Under the pieces are notes generated by a model. That model saw only the letters and a list, made by a program, of their open reading frames with translations. It did not search any database and was not told where the DNA came from. A DNA stretch of 64,000 bases from CAYVVD01 sp964454975 (GTDB lineage Bacteria > Bacteroidota > Ignavibacteria > Kapaibacteriales > UBA2268): assembly GCA_964454975.1 (NCBI GenBank), contig CAYVVD010000001.1, forward strand, positions 1 to 64,000, read 5' to 3'. Positions 17,761 to 26,742 of this stretch are shown piece by piece; position 1 is the stretch's first letter, and each line of letters starts with the position of its first letter. The translations under genes were made by a program, and so were the position numbers.

Positions 17761-18523
17761 TTAATTTTTTCCGCAGGTCGTTTATCACCTGGGTGTGTAT
17801 TTGGCACACTCGGGATTCAGAAACATTAAGCACCTGTCCGATTTCCTTAAATGTCAGCTCTTCATAGTAGTATAGAGAAACTACAAGTTTTTTCCGCTCA
17901 TTCAGTTTTTCAATATAATGGGAAAGAAAGCTGATTCTCTCCTCGTTGCCGATATTTTCGAGGTAGTCATTCTGACCGGGGTCTGCAAACTCCTCGAGGA
18001 TATCCATTTCCTCATCATTGTGTATTACCTGTTGTGACTCATTCAGTGAAATAGATGCTTTTGCTGCCGCTGCGGCAGCAAGGTATGACTCATATTGAAC
18101 TGGAGTAAGACCCAGCTTGTTCATCACCTCTTCACTAGAAACTTCCCTGCCCTTTTTACTACGCAATTCGTCAGTAGCAGATAAAATCTCATGGGCCTTT
18201 TTGCGTGCTGTTCTGGATAGCCAGTCGAGCTTTCTTAATTCGTCCTGGATAATCCCTTTAATTCTCGGAATTGCATATGATTCAAACTTGACACCGCGTT
18301 CAGGCTCAAAACGCTCGATAGTTTCGTTAAGGCCTATGATTCCTACATTGAGAAAGTCTTCTTCTTCGAGTATGGTATTATTTGGGAGATGCATCTGGTT
18401 CAGTACATACTTTACGAGCCAGATATAATTCATCAAAAGCTTATGCTTAAAATCTAAACTTTTGGTTTTTAAGAATGAAGCCCAGGCTTCAGTTAACTCT
18501 TTATTTTGAATCGTTGTCTGCAT
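17741..18523 (-). CDS. fliA: RNA polymerase sigma factor for flagellar operons (sigma-28)
   Basis: 260 residues. It directs RNA polymerase to late flagellar and chemotaxis promoters. Region 2 is visible in YIWLVKYVLNQMHLP and the DFLNVGIIGLNETIERFEPERGVKFESYAIPRIKGII stretch. Region 3 follows (ELRSKKGREVSSEEVMNKLGL), and region 4 is the helix-turn-helix KEIGQVLNVSESRVCQIHTQ. The open frame goes 23 codons further up, but the ATG at 18523 gives the family-like start. An Ala-rich run (AAAAAAKAS) stands between regions 3 and 4. It sits in the operon after flhF and flhG. No anti-sigma FlgM is seen nearby. Confidence 0.9.
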   Translation of the reverse strand: MQTTIQNKELTEAWASFLKTKSLDFKHKLLMNYIWLVKYVLNQMHLPNNTILEEEDFLNVGIIGLNETIERFEPERGVKFESYAIPRIKGIIQDELRKLDWLSRTARKKAHEILSATDELRSKKGREVSSEEVMNKLGLTPVQYESYLAAAAAAKASISLNESQQVIHNDEEMDILEEFADPGQNDYLENIGNEERISFLSHYIEKLNERKKLVVSLYYYEELTFKEIGQVLNVSESRVCQIHTQVINDLRKKLNELEND

Positions 18524-18643
18524 GTGTTTCGATTGATTGTTTTTCCCCTTTACCCAGTAACGAAACAATTCCGGTTTCAATATAAGAATCAATGTAAAAA
18601 AACAGTGTTAAATTTCTGTAAATTCTTTAATATTAATAATTTA

Positions 18644-19339
18644 TCATTTTTCTTCATTCTTATTATCGTTGTTTTTTTCAGTTTCATTCAGTTCTTTGAA
18701 CAGCTCTTCCATCTCCTCGTCTTTGTCTTTTAAAGAAATATCGGGAGGAGGTGGTGGAGTTACTTCAGGTGCGTCGGCCTCTTCAGATTGGCCGGGAATA
18801 TTTTTTTCTTCAACTACACCTTTTCTATCTTTTATAACTTCATTATCATCACGTGCCGAACTACGCAACGCCTCAATTTCTTTTAGCTCTTTTTCTTTTT
18901 TCTTTTCTTCAATCCTCAATTGCTCAGCCTCTTTGCGTTTTTCTTCCTCCTCCTCTTTTATCTTGTTTTCCGAGACAAAGAAAAAGATAATGGCCATAAC
19001 TATACCAATTCCGAGAAATAGGCCGGAAAATACAATGAAACTATGATAAATTGAATCAACAAGGTCATTACCTCTTCCGAAGAAACTCGACAGGAAAGTA
19101 ATTAAGCCTCCTACAATTGCCAGGTTGAGCAAAAGTTTGAATGGCATATTGATTTTTTCATTTATCTTTCTCTTTTCTCTCTGAATGCGCTTCTTCTTTC
19201 GCTTTTGCCTTTCTTTTAGGTTTTTTTCACGTTCTTTTTGTTTTTTTTCAATCTCGGCCTTTTCACGCTTCTCCCTTTCCAGGCGCTCCTTTTCCTGCTT
19301 TTGTTCTTCGGGAGTCATATTTTTTTTGTCTTTAGCCAT
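18644..19339 (-). CDS. Coiled-coil membrane protein of the flagellar regulatory operon
   Basis: 231 residues, family not recognised. Residues 1-64 are almost entirely Glu, Lys and Arg, a long charged coiled coil. Two membrane segments follow (LLLNLAIVGGLITFLSSFF and SFIVFSGLFLGIGIVMAIIFFFV). Then comes a second charged coiled coil to about residue 175, a short proline run (TPPPPPDIS) and an acidic Asn-rich tail. Both ends should face the cytoplasm. It lies 11 bases after flhG and 120 bases before the fliA start, so it may help position or assemble the flagellum, but this is only from context. Confidence 0.75.
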   Translation of the reverse strand: MAKDKKNMTPEEQKQEKERLEREKREKAEIEKKQKEREKNLKERQKRKKKRIQREKRKINEKINMPFKLLLNLAIVGGLITFLSSFFGRGNDLVDSIYHSFIVFSGLFLGIGIVMAIIFFFVSENKIKEEEEEKRKEAEQLRIEEKKKEKELKEIEALRSSARDDNEVIKDRKGVVEEKNIPGQSEEADAPEVTPPPPPDISLKDKDEEMEELFKELNETEKNNDNKNEEK

Positions 19340-19350
19340 TTCAGGTCTGT

Positions 19351-20133
19351 TTAATTGTCGAGATTTACAGCTTCTTCTTTAAAAATATTGATAACAGTTT
19401 CTGCAATTTTTGAAATTTCCATTGATGCTTCGCATACCGGGCAGGCATACAGGTACAATTCCTGCCTGACTATCGATTTGCGTATTTCTCTGTCATAAGG
19501 TACAAATCCTATTTTATCAATTCCAAATCCTAGGAATTTACCCAATGCCAGGTTCAGCTTTTCTGAAATATCTTCAGCATCTTCCATATCAATTACGTTG
19601 TTGACAAGCAATTTAATGTATGACCTGTCAATAAATTCCGTTAGCAGTTTCAGCAAACCGTAGGCATCAATAAGCGAAGTCGGTTCATCGGTAAGCACCA
19701 AAGCAATAATATCGGCGAAATTACAGCACTGCAGTGCCTGGTTATTTGCCCCGGACGCGGTGTCAATTAATATATAATCATAATTATGATCTGCGATTAA
19801 TTCTTCAAATAACTCCAGGTTTTTTGAGCTCAGTTGAGTTTCTTCATGCATTGAATAGGGCAGTCCTGCAAGTAAATGAAATTGTTCTTTATATTTAAAA
19901 ATCACCTGGTTTAAATTTACATTTCCCTTATAATAGTCGCTAATTCTTACAGGCGGCTCAACTCCGAGAATAAGGTGCTGGTTGGGAAGTCCAAGATCTG
20001 CATCCCAGACAAGTATTTTATGTGCCTTTGCAAGTTCCCATGCAATATTTGCTGCAAGAAAACTCTTGCCAACGCCTCCCTTCCCGCTGCAGAATGTAAT
20101 CACACGGGTTGCATTATTCATACCTGATGTCAT
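19351..20133 (-). CDS. flhG: FlhG/FleN-type MinD-like ATPase
   Basis: 260 residues. It controls flagellar number with FlhF. The deviant Walker A motif of the MinD family is SGKGGVGKS near residue 15. The Walker A' aspartate lies in VWDADLGLPN, and Walker B is YILIDTASG. TDEPTSLIDAYGLLK and the C-terminal FVPYDREIRKSI are typical of FlhG. An N-terminal extension such as the FlhF-activating DQAxxLR motif is absent or very short. The ATG overlaps the flhF stop by 4 bases, which indicates coupled translation. Confidence 0.9.
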   Translation of the reverse strand: MTSGMNNATRVITFCSGKGGVGKSFLAANIAWELAKAHKILVWDADLGLPNQHLILGVEPPVRISDYYKGNVNLNQVIFKYKEQFHLLAGLPYSMHEETQLSSKNLELFEELIADHNYDYILIDTASGANNQALQCCNFADIIALVLTDEPTSLIDAYGLLKLLTEFIDRSYIKLLVNNVIDMEDAEDISEKLNLALGKFLGFGIDKIGFVPYDREIRKSIVRQELYLYACPVCEASMEISKIAETVINIFKEEAVNLDN

Positions 20134-21239
20134 TGTTTTATCAAAAGTCTTTTAAGAAATTCTCCGGTCGCAGGTTCAATATCCTCTGGTATTTTCTGGC
20201 CTGTCGAGATATAAGATAGCGGCAAACCGGAATTTACAACTTCATGTAAAAATCCGCCAAAATTGGCAGTTTCATCAGTTTTTGAAATTACAAGAGAATT
20301 GATACCAAAATTCTTGAATCGTGAATTTACTTCTTTAAATACTTGTGGATTAATATTTGCCGACATTACCAGGAAAGTATGATTTGCTCCTGAAGCCATG
20401 AGATATTCTTTTATCTCTGCCAGCCCCTTTGTGTCCTTGTGGCTTCTTCCCGTTGTATCGATAAATATTAAATCGCGTTCTTTTTCCTTTGTTATAATTT
20501 CTTTTAGCTCTCCCGGGGAGTAAGCGGATTTAAAGCTGATACCCGCAACGGAAGCGTAAGTTTGCAGTTGGTCTGCGCCCCCCACTTTATATGTATCTGC
20601 TGATATGATGAAAACATCGGCCTTGAATATTAACTTGCTGATTGAAGCTATTTTTATTAACGACAATGTCTTGCCACTTCCTGTCGGCCCCACAAAAGTG
20701 AATATTTTATCTTTAAATTCTTCGTTCACGGGACGCAGGTAGTTCAGCCCTTTAAGGAAAAAGCCAAAAGCCAAATCAAGATTTTCTTCTTTTTTTTCTT
20801 TCACTCCTTCCTGTGAAACCCTACCCGTTAACTGCAAAGCAATGTGCTCAGGGAATTCCATGTCGAGCAGACTTTTATAAAGCTCTGATAACCCGGGAGC
20901 GAGATTACCGCTGTGTCGGTACTTCAGGAAAGTTTTTATTTCTTCCGATATCTCAAGGATTTTCTGAATTTCATTGTAAATCTCTGAAACATTCGAGATT
21001 GACTGGCTTTCGCTTGAATAGGGACGAATAGCTTTTGGTACGCTCAGTTTCTCCCGGATCGGCCTTTCCCTGTATGTTCCCATAGATTCATCAATTGCGG
21101 CAACAATTTCTACAACGTCCTCACCGCTTGACTTTTTCGTATTTCGGGTAGATAAAATTATAGCCTCTTCACCAAGGTCGGACACAATCCTTGCTTTGCC
21201 TTCTTTCAGGTTTTTAGCAATATACTTTTTGATTTTCAT
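20130..21239 (-). CDS. flhF: Flagellar biosynthesis GTPase FlhF
   Basis: 369 residues, the SRP-type GTPase that sets the position of flagella. The B domain starts MKIKKYIAKNLKEGKARI. The N domain lies around residues 105-150, and the G domain has G1 VGPTGSGKTLSLIKIA, the insertion-box segment DTYKVGGADQLQTYASV, G3 DTTGRSHKD, G4 SKTDE and a GQKIPEDIEPA end loop. It is the first gene of the operon flhF-flhG-coiled coil-fliA-HDOD-kinase-like. FlhA is not upstream here, unlike many genomes. Confidence 0.93.
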   Translation of the reverse strand: MKIKKYIAKNLKEGKARIVSDLGEEAIILSTRNTKKSSGEDVVEIVAAIDESMGTYRERPIREKLSVPKAIRPYSSESQSISNVSEIYNEIQKILEISEEIKTFLKYRHSGNLAPGLSELYKSLLDMEFPEHIALQLTGRVSQEGVKEKKEENLDLAFGFFLKGLNYLRPVNEEFKDKIFTFVGPTGSGKTLSLIKIASISKLIFKADVFIISADTYKVGGADQLQTYASVAGISFKSAYSPGELKEIITKEKERDLIFIDTTGRSHKDTKGLAEIKEYLMASGANHTFLVMSANINPQVFKEVNSRFKNFGINSLVISKTDETANFGGFLHEVVNSGLPLSYISTGQKIPEDIEPATGEFLKRLLIKQ

Positions 21240-21319
21240 ACTTTATCCCCGCATATACCAATATTAGCAATAAAAAATTATGCCACAAATCAAAAAATCA
21301 GGGATATGGATTCGTCATC

Positions 21320-23866
21320 TTAGCGATGAAGGACAAAGCTGTGTGATTTTGCGAAAGGTCCGGATTGCAGTTTGATAAAATATATGCCGTTTGGCAGACC
21401 GGAAAAGGGATGACTCAATTCATACCTGCCACGGTGGAAGAATTGGCCATCGAAAATTGAACTGACAAGCTCACCGTTAGAATTGAACAATTGAATAACA
21501 AGTGGAGCATTTATTCCGAGCGTAAAGTTAAGATTCAGGATATCATTGTTAATCGGGTTTGGAGCAGGAGCTTGAAATTCAAAATCATCACCGAATTCAA
21601 CATCTCGTAGGTTAAAAACGCAAGTGCCTACATTGATTTCAGCACCTTTATTGTCACTTTCAGAAATCATACATCCGGGATCAACATTTGAGCCTGCTAA
21701 CCTGATCTCGGGCAAATACTGACTTTTACCTGTTAGATATGTAATAAATCCTGCACGGAATATCACAGTATCATTCATTAAGGGTTGATTGCCTTTTAAG
21801 GTAACTCTGAAAAAAGCTGAATCTTCTTCAATATTCTCTTTAAAGGAGAACTCCCATCCGGAGCCGATAAAAAATGAATCCGGTTCAAAAATGCCGTTGA
21901 ATCCGATTTCTTCTTTTATGTATGCTATTTCAATTATTATTGAGTCCAGTGAAATATATTGCCAGTCTGGGCTTGATGCTGCAACAGTCAGGAATAGCGA
22001 ATCTCCGGGATTATAAACGGGTATGGTATCTCTGTCCTCAATTTTAAATTCGACTATTGGACGCTCTTCATCAGGGTAGGAGACTGTGTTGGTATATTCG
22101 TTGTCTGCATGGTCTAATGCTGTAATATATGCTGTACCCGGTAATGATTTGTTTATTACTTCAAGCTCGAGTTCGAGTGAGGTCGTTTTAGGTTTTATTG
22201 GGAGGTTTGTATCTGAACGAAGAATAAAGTTCTCTGAATTTTTTTCCAGTCTTACTTCTTTGATGCCAAATTCTACTTGCCGAATAACATCACTCAATGA
22301 ACCATTTCTCAATTCAGAAATATCAACAGAATATCTGCCACAACTTATTTCACTAATCGTTATTTGTGCATTCATCGTGTCAATTTCAAGTGGGCTGAGC
22401 GATAAGGCAACAGGAAGGGCGTACGAATCATAATCACCCATACCATATAAATATGCTCCAAACAATGCAGATGACTCAAGAATATAAGCCCCGGGCTCAA
22501 GATCGAGCCTTTGGAAGTAGAAGTTTGTACCGGGAATCCTATTGTTCAATAATGAGGAGTATTGATTGTAAACAGGGGAGCCGTTAATTCTTAAATTCTT
22601 TAAATCTGTTAAATTCGCATCGGTGGAATCACCAAGGATAAACAGATTCAGGTAATGTTCTTCAAAGCTGTTGTCATCAGGTACCTGGAATACTGTTCGC
22701 TTTACGAATTGCCCTTCATTAATCATCATAACCATTGATGGATCAATATTAAGAGAATTGTCTCTGTCACTTGAATATGGATATTGCATAATAAGGCATG
22801 GCTTGTCTGATTCCCAGATTGCAATACCCTCAATTGCCCTGTTGGAATTTATATCATTATTGTATTCATAAAAATCCCCAGCGTTATCAAGTCTTCCTTC
22901 AATACTGCTGATAAGCCTGAATGTTTGAGGATTGTACCAACTGACACTGAAATTTGTACTATCTCTTGAAGACATTATCCTGAAAAAATCTCCCGGATTA
23001 TTTCTTTTGAATTCAAGGGAATAATAGCGTGTTGACCATGTATTAACAGGCGGTACCATTTCAAGCAATATATCAGCTCCGAGATAATATGACCAACTAC
23101 TACTTGAAGGCATAGTTGTTCTTGTCTGGAATGATAAAATGCCAATAGGTTTATCGGATGAAATCAAAGAACCGGAGAGATCAAATCGATTATAAGTTTC
23201 ACCATTTCCTTTCACGACATAGGTTTCACCTTTGTCTAATATCACCTTGAAATTATCCCCAACATTTCTGCGGGTTGTCGTTTCGCCATTGTTTCCGGTT
23301 TTACCCTGAAGCGATATGTTAATGGTTGTATTATCAGATGAAGCGATAATCAAGAACCCGCTTCCTCTTTCCTGCCTTCCCCATGCTGTATAAAGGTGGT
23401 CGTAATATGAAATATGCCTGTATTCAGTTCCCCAGACGTTTACAGGCAAAGCTAAATAAGAATCTGAGCTTTGTTGTTTTGAGCTTAAAACCATTACAGA
23501 AATAGAATCGGGGGAGGTTATCCTGATAGATTTGTCTTCAGGGGTTTCGGACCTGTAAACTTCCATATCCCATGAAAGTTCGTTCCTGTTCAAAGTTGAA
23601 AAAGTAGTAATTTCAAGAGCATTGACCAGTTTAGTTATGCTGTTTCCCTGGTATTCCAATGTTACTTCAGTGTCAAATTCTGAAGTAACATAAATCTCAA
23701 GCCTGCGGTTTTCAATTTGAGAGCCCCTTGCTTCATTTTGCGGAAAAGCCACAAAGAACTCGGTACCGCTGACCTGCCTGCCGATGCCAAACCTTTCAAG
23801 CACTTCAGGGTCAATCGCCTGTGCAGTAAGTACTGCAAATAAAAATATAAATGGTATTGCTTTCAT
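21320..23866 (-). CDS. Secreted IgGFc-binding-domain protein with T9SS sorting domain
   Basis: 848 residues with a signal peptide (MKAIPFIFLFAVLTAQA). Residues 35-480 match the pattern of the IgGFc-binding N-terminal family: GTEFFVAFPQNE, LEIYVTSEFDTEVTLEY, SDSYLALPVNVWGTEY, IIASSDNTTINI and GETYVVKGN. A beta-rich linker follows (DTIPVYNPGDSLFLTV). The last 80 residues are a type A sorting domain (FQAPAPNPINNDILNL, PLVIQLFNSNGEL, LPNGIYFIKL, SFVLHR). Surface adhesion is the likely role. It is transcribed on the minus strand just upstream of flhF, with 80 bases between. Confidence 0.85.
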   Translation of the reverse strand: MKAIPFIFLFAVLTAQAIDPEVLERFGIGRQVSGTEFFVAFPQNEARGSQIENRRLEIYVTSEFDTEVTLEYQGNSITKLVNALEITTFSTLNRNELSWDMEVYRSETPEDKSIRITSPDSISVMVLSSKQQSSDSYLALPVNVWGTEYRHISYYDHLYTAWGRQERGSGFLIIASSDNTTINISLQGKTGNNGETTTRRNVGDNFKVILDKGETYVVKGNGETYNRFDLSGSLISSDKPIGILSFQTRTTMPSSSSWSYYLGADILLEMVPPVNTWSTRYYSLEFKRNNPGDFFRIMSSRDSTNFSVSWYNPQTFRLISSIEGRLDNAGDFYEYNNDINSNRAIEGIAIWESDKPCLIMQYPYSSDRDNSLNIDPSMVMMINEGQFVKRTVFQVPDDNSFEEHYLNLFILGDSTDANLTDLKNLRINGSPVYNQYSSLLNNRIPGTNFYFQRLDLEPGAYILESSALFGAYLYGMGDYDSYALPVALSLSPLEIDTMNAQITISEISCGRYSVDISELRNGSLSDVIRQVEFGIKEVRLEKNSENFILRSDTNLPIKPKTTSLELELEVINKSLPGTAYITALDHADNEYTNTVSYPDEERPIVEFKIEDRDTIPVYNPGDSLFLTVAASSPDWQYISLDSIIIEIAYIKEEIGFNGIFEPDSFFIGSGWEFSFKENIEEDSAFFRVTLKGNQPLMNDTVIFRAGFITYLTGKSQYLPEIRLAGSNVDPGCMISESDNKGAEINVGTCVFNLRDVEFGDDFEFQAPAPNPINNDILNLNFTLGINAPLVIQLFNSNGELVSSIFDGQFFHRGRYELSHPFSGLPNGIYFIKLQSGPFAKSHSFVLHR

Positions 23867-24077
23867 ACTAATAACTACACTATATTGCGGATTATGTTAC
23901 CGATTAGTGTAATGTTAATTTTGGATTAAATTTCTGTAAATATTTTTCCACAACTTTCCCGCACAGCTATGGTAGTCATTGGATAACCTGTTGTAATATA
24001 TAGACTAAGATTATGCAAGGCAGCGGTTGAATATGGAATTAATATTACGAGAATTTTTGTAGTTTTGAGGCTGGAAA

Positions 24078-24977
24078 ATGGATAGGATTACCGATATAAT
24101 GGAATTTAATGTCGAATTCGAACAGAAGGTTTTCGAAAACCGCAGGCGCACTCCTGAAGAATACGCAGAAATAGCAATCGAAATACGCAGGGATATTATT
24201 AAATCCCTGTTACTTGCAAAATCAGGCCATAGTGGCGGGCCGCTCGGTATCACAGACTTAATGACTATACTATATTTCGGCGCTTACCTCCGGTACAATC
24301 CTAAGGAACCGGAATGGAAAGGCAGGGACAGGTTTGTCCTCAGCGCAGGCCACATGGCGCCAGTCTTGTATTCAGTGCTTGCAAGAGCCGGTTATTTTCC
24401 TGTTGAAGAGCTAAAGACTTTACGTAAGTATGGAACGAGACTCCAGGGGCATCCCGGCCGTGATGTTAAGCTTCCGGGTATTGAAACTTCTTCAGGTTCG
24501 CTTGGGCAAGGGGTTTCAATTGCTATTGGTATGGCCATGAGCGATAAACTACTTGATAAAAATGACCAAAAGGTCTATTGCATAACCGGCGATGGCGAGC
24601 TGGAAGAAGGCTCATGCTGGGAAGCCGCAATGTCTGCCGGAAATTTCAGGCTCGACAATTTTCTTTGGATTGTAGATAATAATGATTGCCAGATTGACGG
24701 GCGTGTTCACGACGTTATGAGTATCTATCCTGTTGACAAAAAATTCGAAGCCTTCAATTTTGATGTTATAAACATCGACGGGCATGATTATAATCAAATC
24801 ATTGCTGCGCTTGATAAATTCGGGGAAAACCACAGGAATAAAACCGGCAAACCTACTTGCATTGTGGCAAAAACGTTCATGGGCAAGGGAGTGTCATTCA
24901 TGAATGATAAATACGAATGGCACGGAATACCTCCCAAAGAAGACCAGGCTATCCAGGCTTTGGAGGAATTGAAATGA
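24078..24977 (+). CDS. Transketolase, N-terminal subunit
   Basis: 299 residues, the thiamine-diphosphate pyrophosphate-binding half of a split transketolase (pentose phosphate pathway). Visible are LLAKSGHSGGPLG, RDRFVLSAGHMAP, LQGHPGRD, SGSLGQGVSIAIGMA, and the TPP/Mg motif GDGELEEGSCWEA ending in VDNNDCQIDG. The partner half starts at 25624, with a lipoprotein gene between them. The lipoprotein start overlaps this stop by 4 bases, so the three genes form one coupled operon. Confidence 0.93.
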   Translation: MDRITDIMEFNVEFEQKVFENRRRTPEEYAEIAIEIRRDIIKSLLLAKSGHSGGPLGITDLMTILYFGAYLRYNPKEPEWKGRDRFVLSAGHMAPVLYSVLARAGYFPVEELKTLRKYGTRLQGHPGRDVKLPGIETSSGSLGQGVSIAIGMAMSDKLLDKNDQKVYCITGDGELEEGSCWEAAMSAGNFRLDNFLWIVDNNDCQIDGRVHDVMSIYPVDKKFEAFNFDVINIDGHDYNQIIAALDKFGENHRNKTGKPTCIVAKTFMGKGVSFMNDKYEWHGIPPKEDQAIQALEELK

Positions 24978-25624
24978 GATTGATTCCCGGGATAATTGTT
25001 ATTCTGGCAATTGTTTTCATTTCTTGCAGCGAGGGAAAAAAAGACCCCGCACAAAAAGATGTATTACAAGGGAACAATAGCGAATACCCCGCTATCGAGG
25101 GTGATTTCAAGTTTAATCTTGATTCTAATGAGCTAAAAAAAAGCAATAGTTCCGGTTTGGATGATGCTGAGTTTAAACTTGGAATTGAAGCAACAGCCCC
25201 GGAAATGCTGCTAAAAGTACTTCCACAGCAAATACAGGGCTATGAAACAATCCCCGGTAATTACGGTGGTTCCGGTGAGGGAAAAGAAAGATTTACTTCT
25301 GCAAGCCTGGAATATATTGGCAATGCGGGGGGTTACATTAATATTGCAATATATGACTACCCGAAGAAGAGTTTAAATCCTTTCGTTGATAATTTTTTTA
25401 GCTTACCGGAAATGACAGGTTTTATGGTAGGCAGAGTACCAATAAATAACGGAATAGCATTCAGGGAGTGGAATGAATCAAGCAGGAGCGGAAAATTTCA
25501 CGCTCTGCTTGATGATAGGTTTTACATACAAATAAGCGTAAAGACAATTCCGGCTCAAACTCCTATGCCGGAATCAATCTACAAATTGATAAATACAGGC
25601 AAATTAATAAACAGTAAGAAGTAA
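24974..25624 (+). CDS. Lipoprotein encoded between the transketolase halves
   Basis: 216 residues from the ATG at 24974, which has GGAGG 8 bases upstream and overlaps the transketolase N-half stop by 4 bases. The lipobox VFISC puts the lipidated Cys at about residue 17. The family is unrecognised. The mature part has an Asn/Ser/Asp-rich linker, then a compact domain (LKVLPQQIQGYETIPGNYGG, SASLEYIGNAGGYINIAIYDY, GIAFREWNESSRSGKFHALL, DRFYIQISV). Its stop overlaps the next gene by one base (TAATG). Confidence 0.82.
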   Translation: MRLIPGIIVILAIVFISCSEGKKDPAQKDVLQGNNSEYPAIEGDFKFNLDSNELKKSNSSGLDDAEFKLGIEATAPEMLLKVLPQQIQGYETIPGNYGGSGEGKERFTSASLEYIGNAGGYINIAIYDYPKKSLNPFVDNFFSLPEMTGFMVGRVPINNGIAFREWNESSRSGKFHALLDDRFYIQISVKTIPAQTPMPESIYKLINTGKLINSKK

Positions 25625-26637
25625 TGGATTTTAACTTACAGGGAAAAAAGCCGACAAGGCACGGTTTTGGCCACGGGTTGGCGGAATTAGGCGAAAAATA
25701 CGATAACGTTGTTGTTCTTGGTGGTGATATAACAGGTTCGGTTATGACTTCATTTTTCAAGGAGAAATTCCCGGACAGGTTCTTTTCGATTGGTGTTGCT
25801 GAGCAAAATGCCACTACCATTGCCGCCGGATTTGCTCTGTCCGGTAAAATTGCTTTTTTCAGCAGCTACAGTGCTTTTGCAGCATTCCGAAATGCAGACC
25901 AGCTTAGAATTTCAATCTGTTATAACGAGGTTAATGTAAAAATCGGGGGTGGGCATTCAGGCATTACCGTAGGTCCGGACGGCGCTACACACCAGTCCCT
26001 CGAAGAAATTGCATTTCTAAGAACATTACCCAATCTTACACTCGTTGTTCCTTGCGATTATCTCGAAGCAAAAAAAGCAACCTGGGCTATTGGTGAAATG
26101 TTCGGACCTGCATATATACGTTTCGGACGCTCTGCTGTTCCTATGTTTACTAATGAGAGTACACCTTTTAAACTGGGGAAAGCTGAGGTATTCAGGGAAG
26201 GAAACGATGTAGCAATAATCGCCTGCGGCATACTGGTATGGCAGGCATTAATGGCAGCTGATGAGCTTCAGAAACGTCATGGGATCTCTGCAAGGGTAAT
26301 TAATTGCCACACTATAAAACCAATTGACGAGAAAACAATTGTTGAGGCTGCCCGTGATTGTGGAGCAGTAGTAACGGCAGAAGAGCACCAGGTGCACGGT
26401 GGGCTTGGTGGCGCCGTTGCCGAGGTGCTAGCAAAAAATCTTCCGGCGCCTATGGAGTTTGTTGGTGTAAAAGACTCATTTGGCGCAAGTGGAGAGCCTG
26501 ATGAATTAATGGGATACTTTGGCCTTACCTGGGAAAGTATCTATGCTTCAGCACTTACTGCCATCAGAAGGCGCGATAAGGGGCCTGAAGAAATTAGAAA
26601 AGTAAAGGAGGTTTCACAATATTTTGAGGGAATGTAA
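25624..26637 (+). CDS. Transketolase, C-terminal subunit
   Basis: 337 residues, the pyrimidine-binding and C-terminal domains of the split transketolase. RFFSIGVAEQNATTIAAGFAL carries the Glu that activates the thiamine ring. GGGHSGITVGPDGATHQSLEEIA, DYLEAKKATWA and FIRFGR-like YIRFGRSAVP are typical, and the C-terminal domain has EEHQVHGGLGGAVAEVLA. It starts at TAATG on the lipoprotein stop. A terminator lies 66 bases after the stop. Confidence 0.93.
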   Translation: MDFNLQGKKPTRHGFGHGLAELGEKYDNVVVLGGDITGSVMTSFFKEKFPDRFFSIGVAEQNATTIAAGFALSGKIAFFSSYSAFAAFRNADQLRISICYNEVNVKIGGGHSGITVGPDGATHQSLEEIAFLRTLPNLTLVVPCDYLEAKKATWAIGEMFGPAYIRFGRSAVPMFTNESTPFKLGKAEVFREGNDVAIIACGILVWQALMAADELQKRHGISARVINCHTIKPIDEKTIVEAARDCGAVVTAEEHQVHGGLGGAVAEVLAKNLPAPMEFVGVKDSFGASGEPDELMGYFGLTWESIYASALTAIRRRDKGPEEIRKVKEVSQYFEGM

Positions 26638-26703
26638 ATCTAACATTTAGATGTAAGATTATTTCACTCGATAATTTGTTTAATACCATAAATTTATAAA
26701 TTT

Positions 26704-26728
26704 GGCGGTTCAGTGAATCGCCGTTTTT
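26704..26728 (+). terminator. Rho-independent terminator of the transketolase operon
   Basis: An 8-base GC-rich stem (26704-26711 with 26715-26722, one G-U pair, loop AGT) is followed by GTTTTT. It lies inside the earliest possible reading frame of the next gene, which supports the start of that gene at 26743. Confidence 0.8.
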
Positions 26729-26742
26729 ATGTAAGAGGTGCT

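Noticed and set aside
18669..19382. Ser/Phe-rich plus-strand frames opposite the coiled-coil gene
   Set aside because: They are mirror frames of Lys/Glu-rich codons; no start signal, and the minus-strand gene fits the operon.
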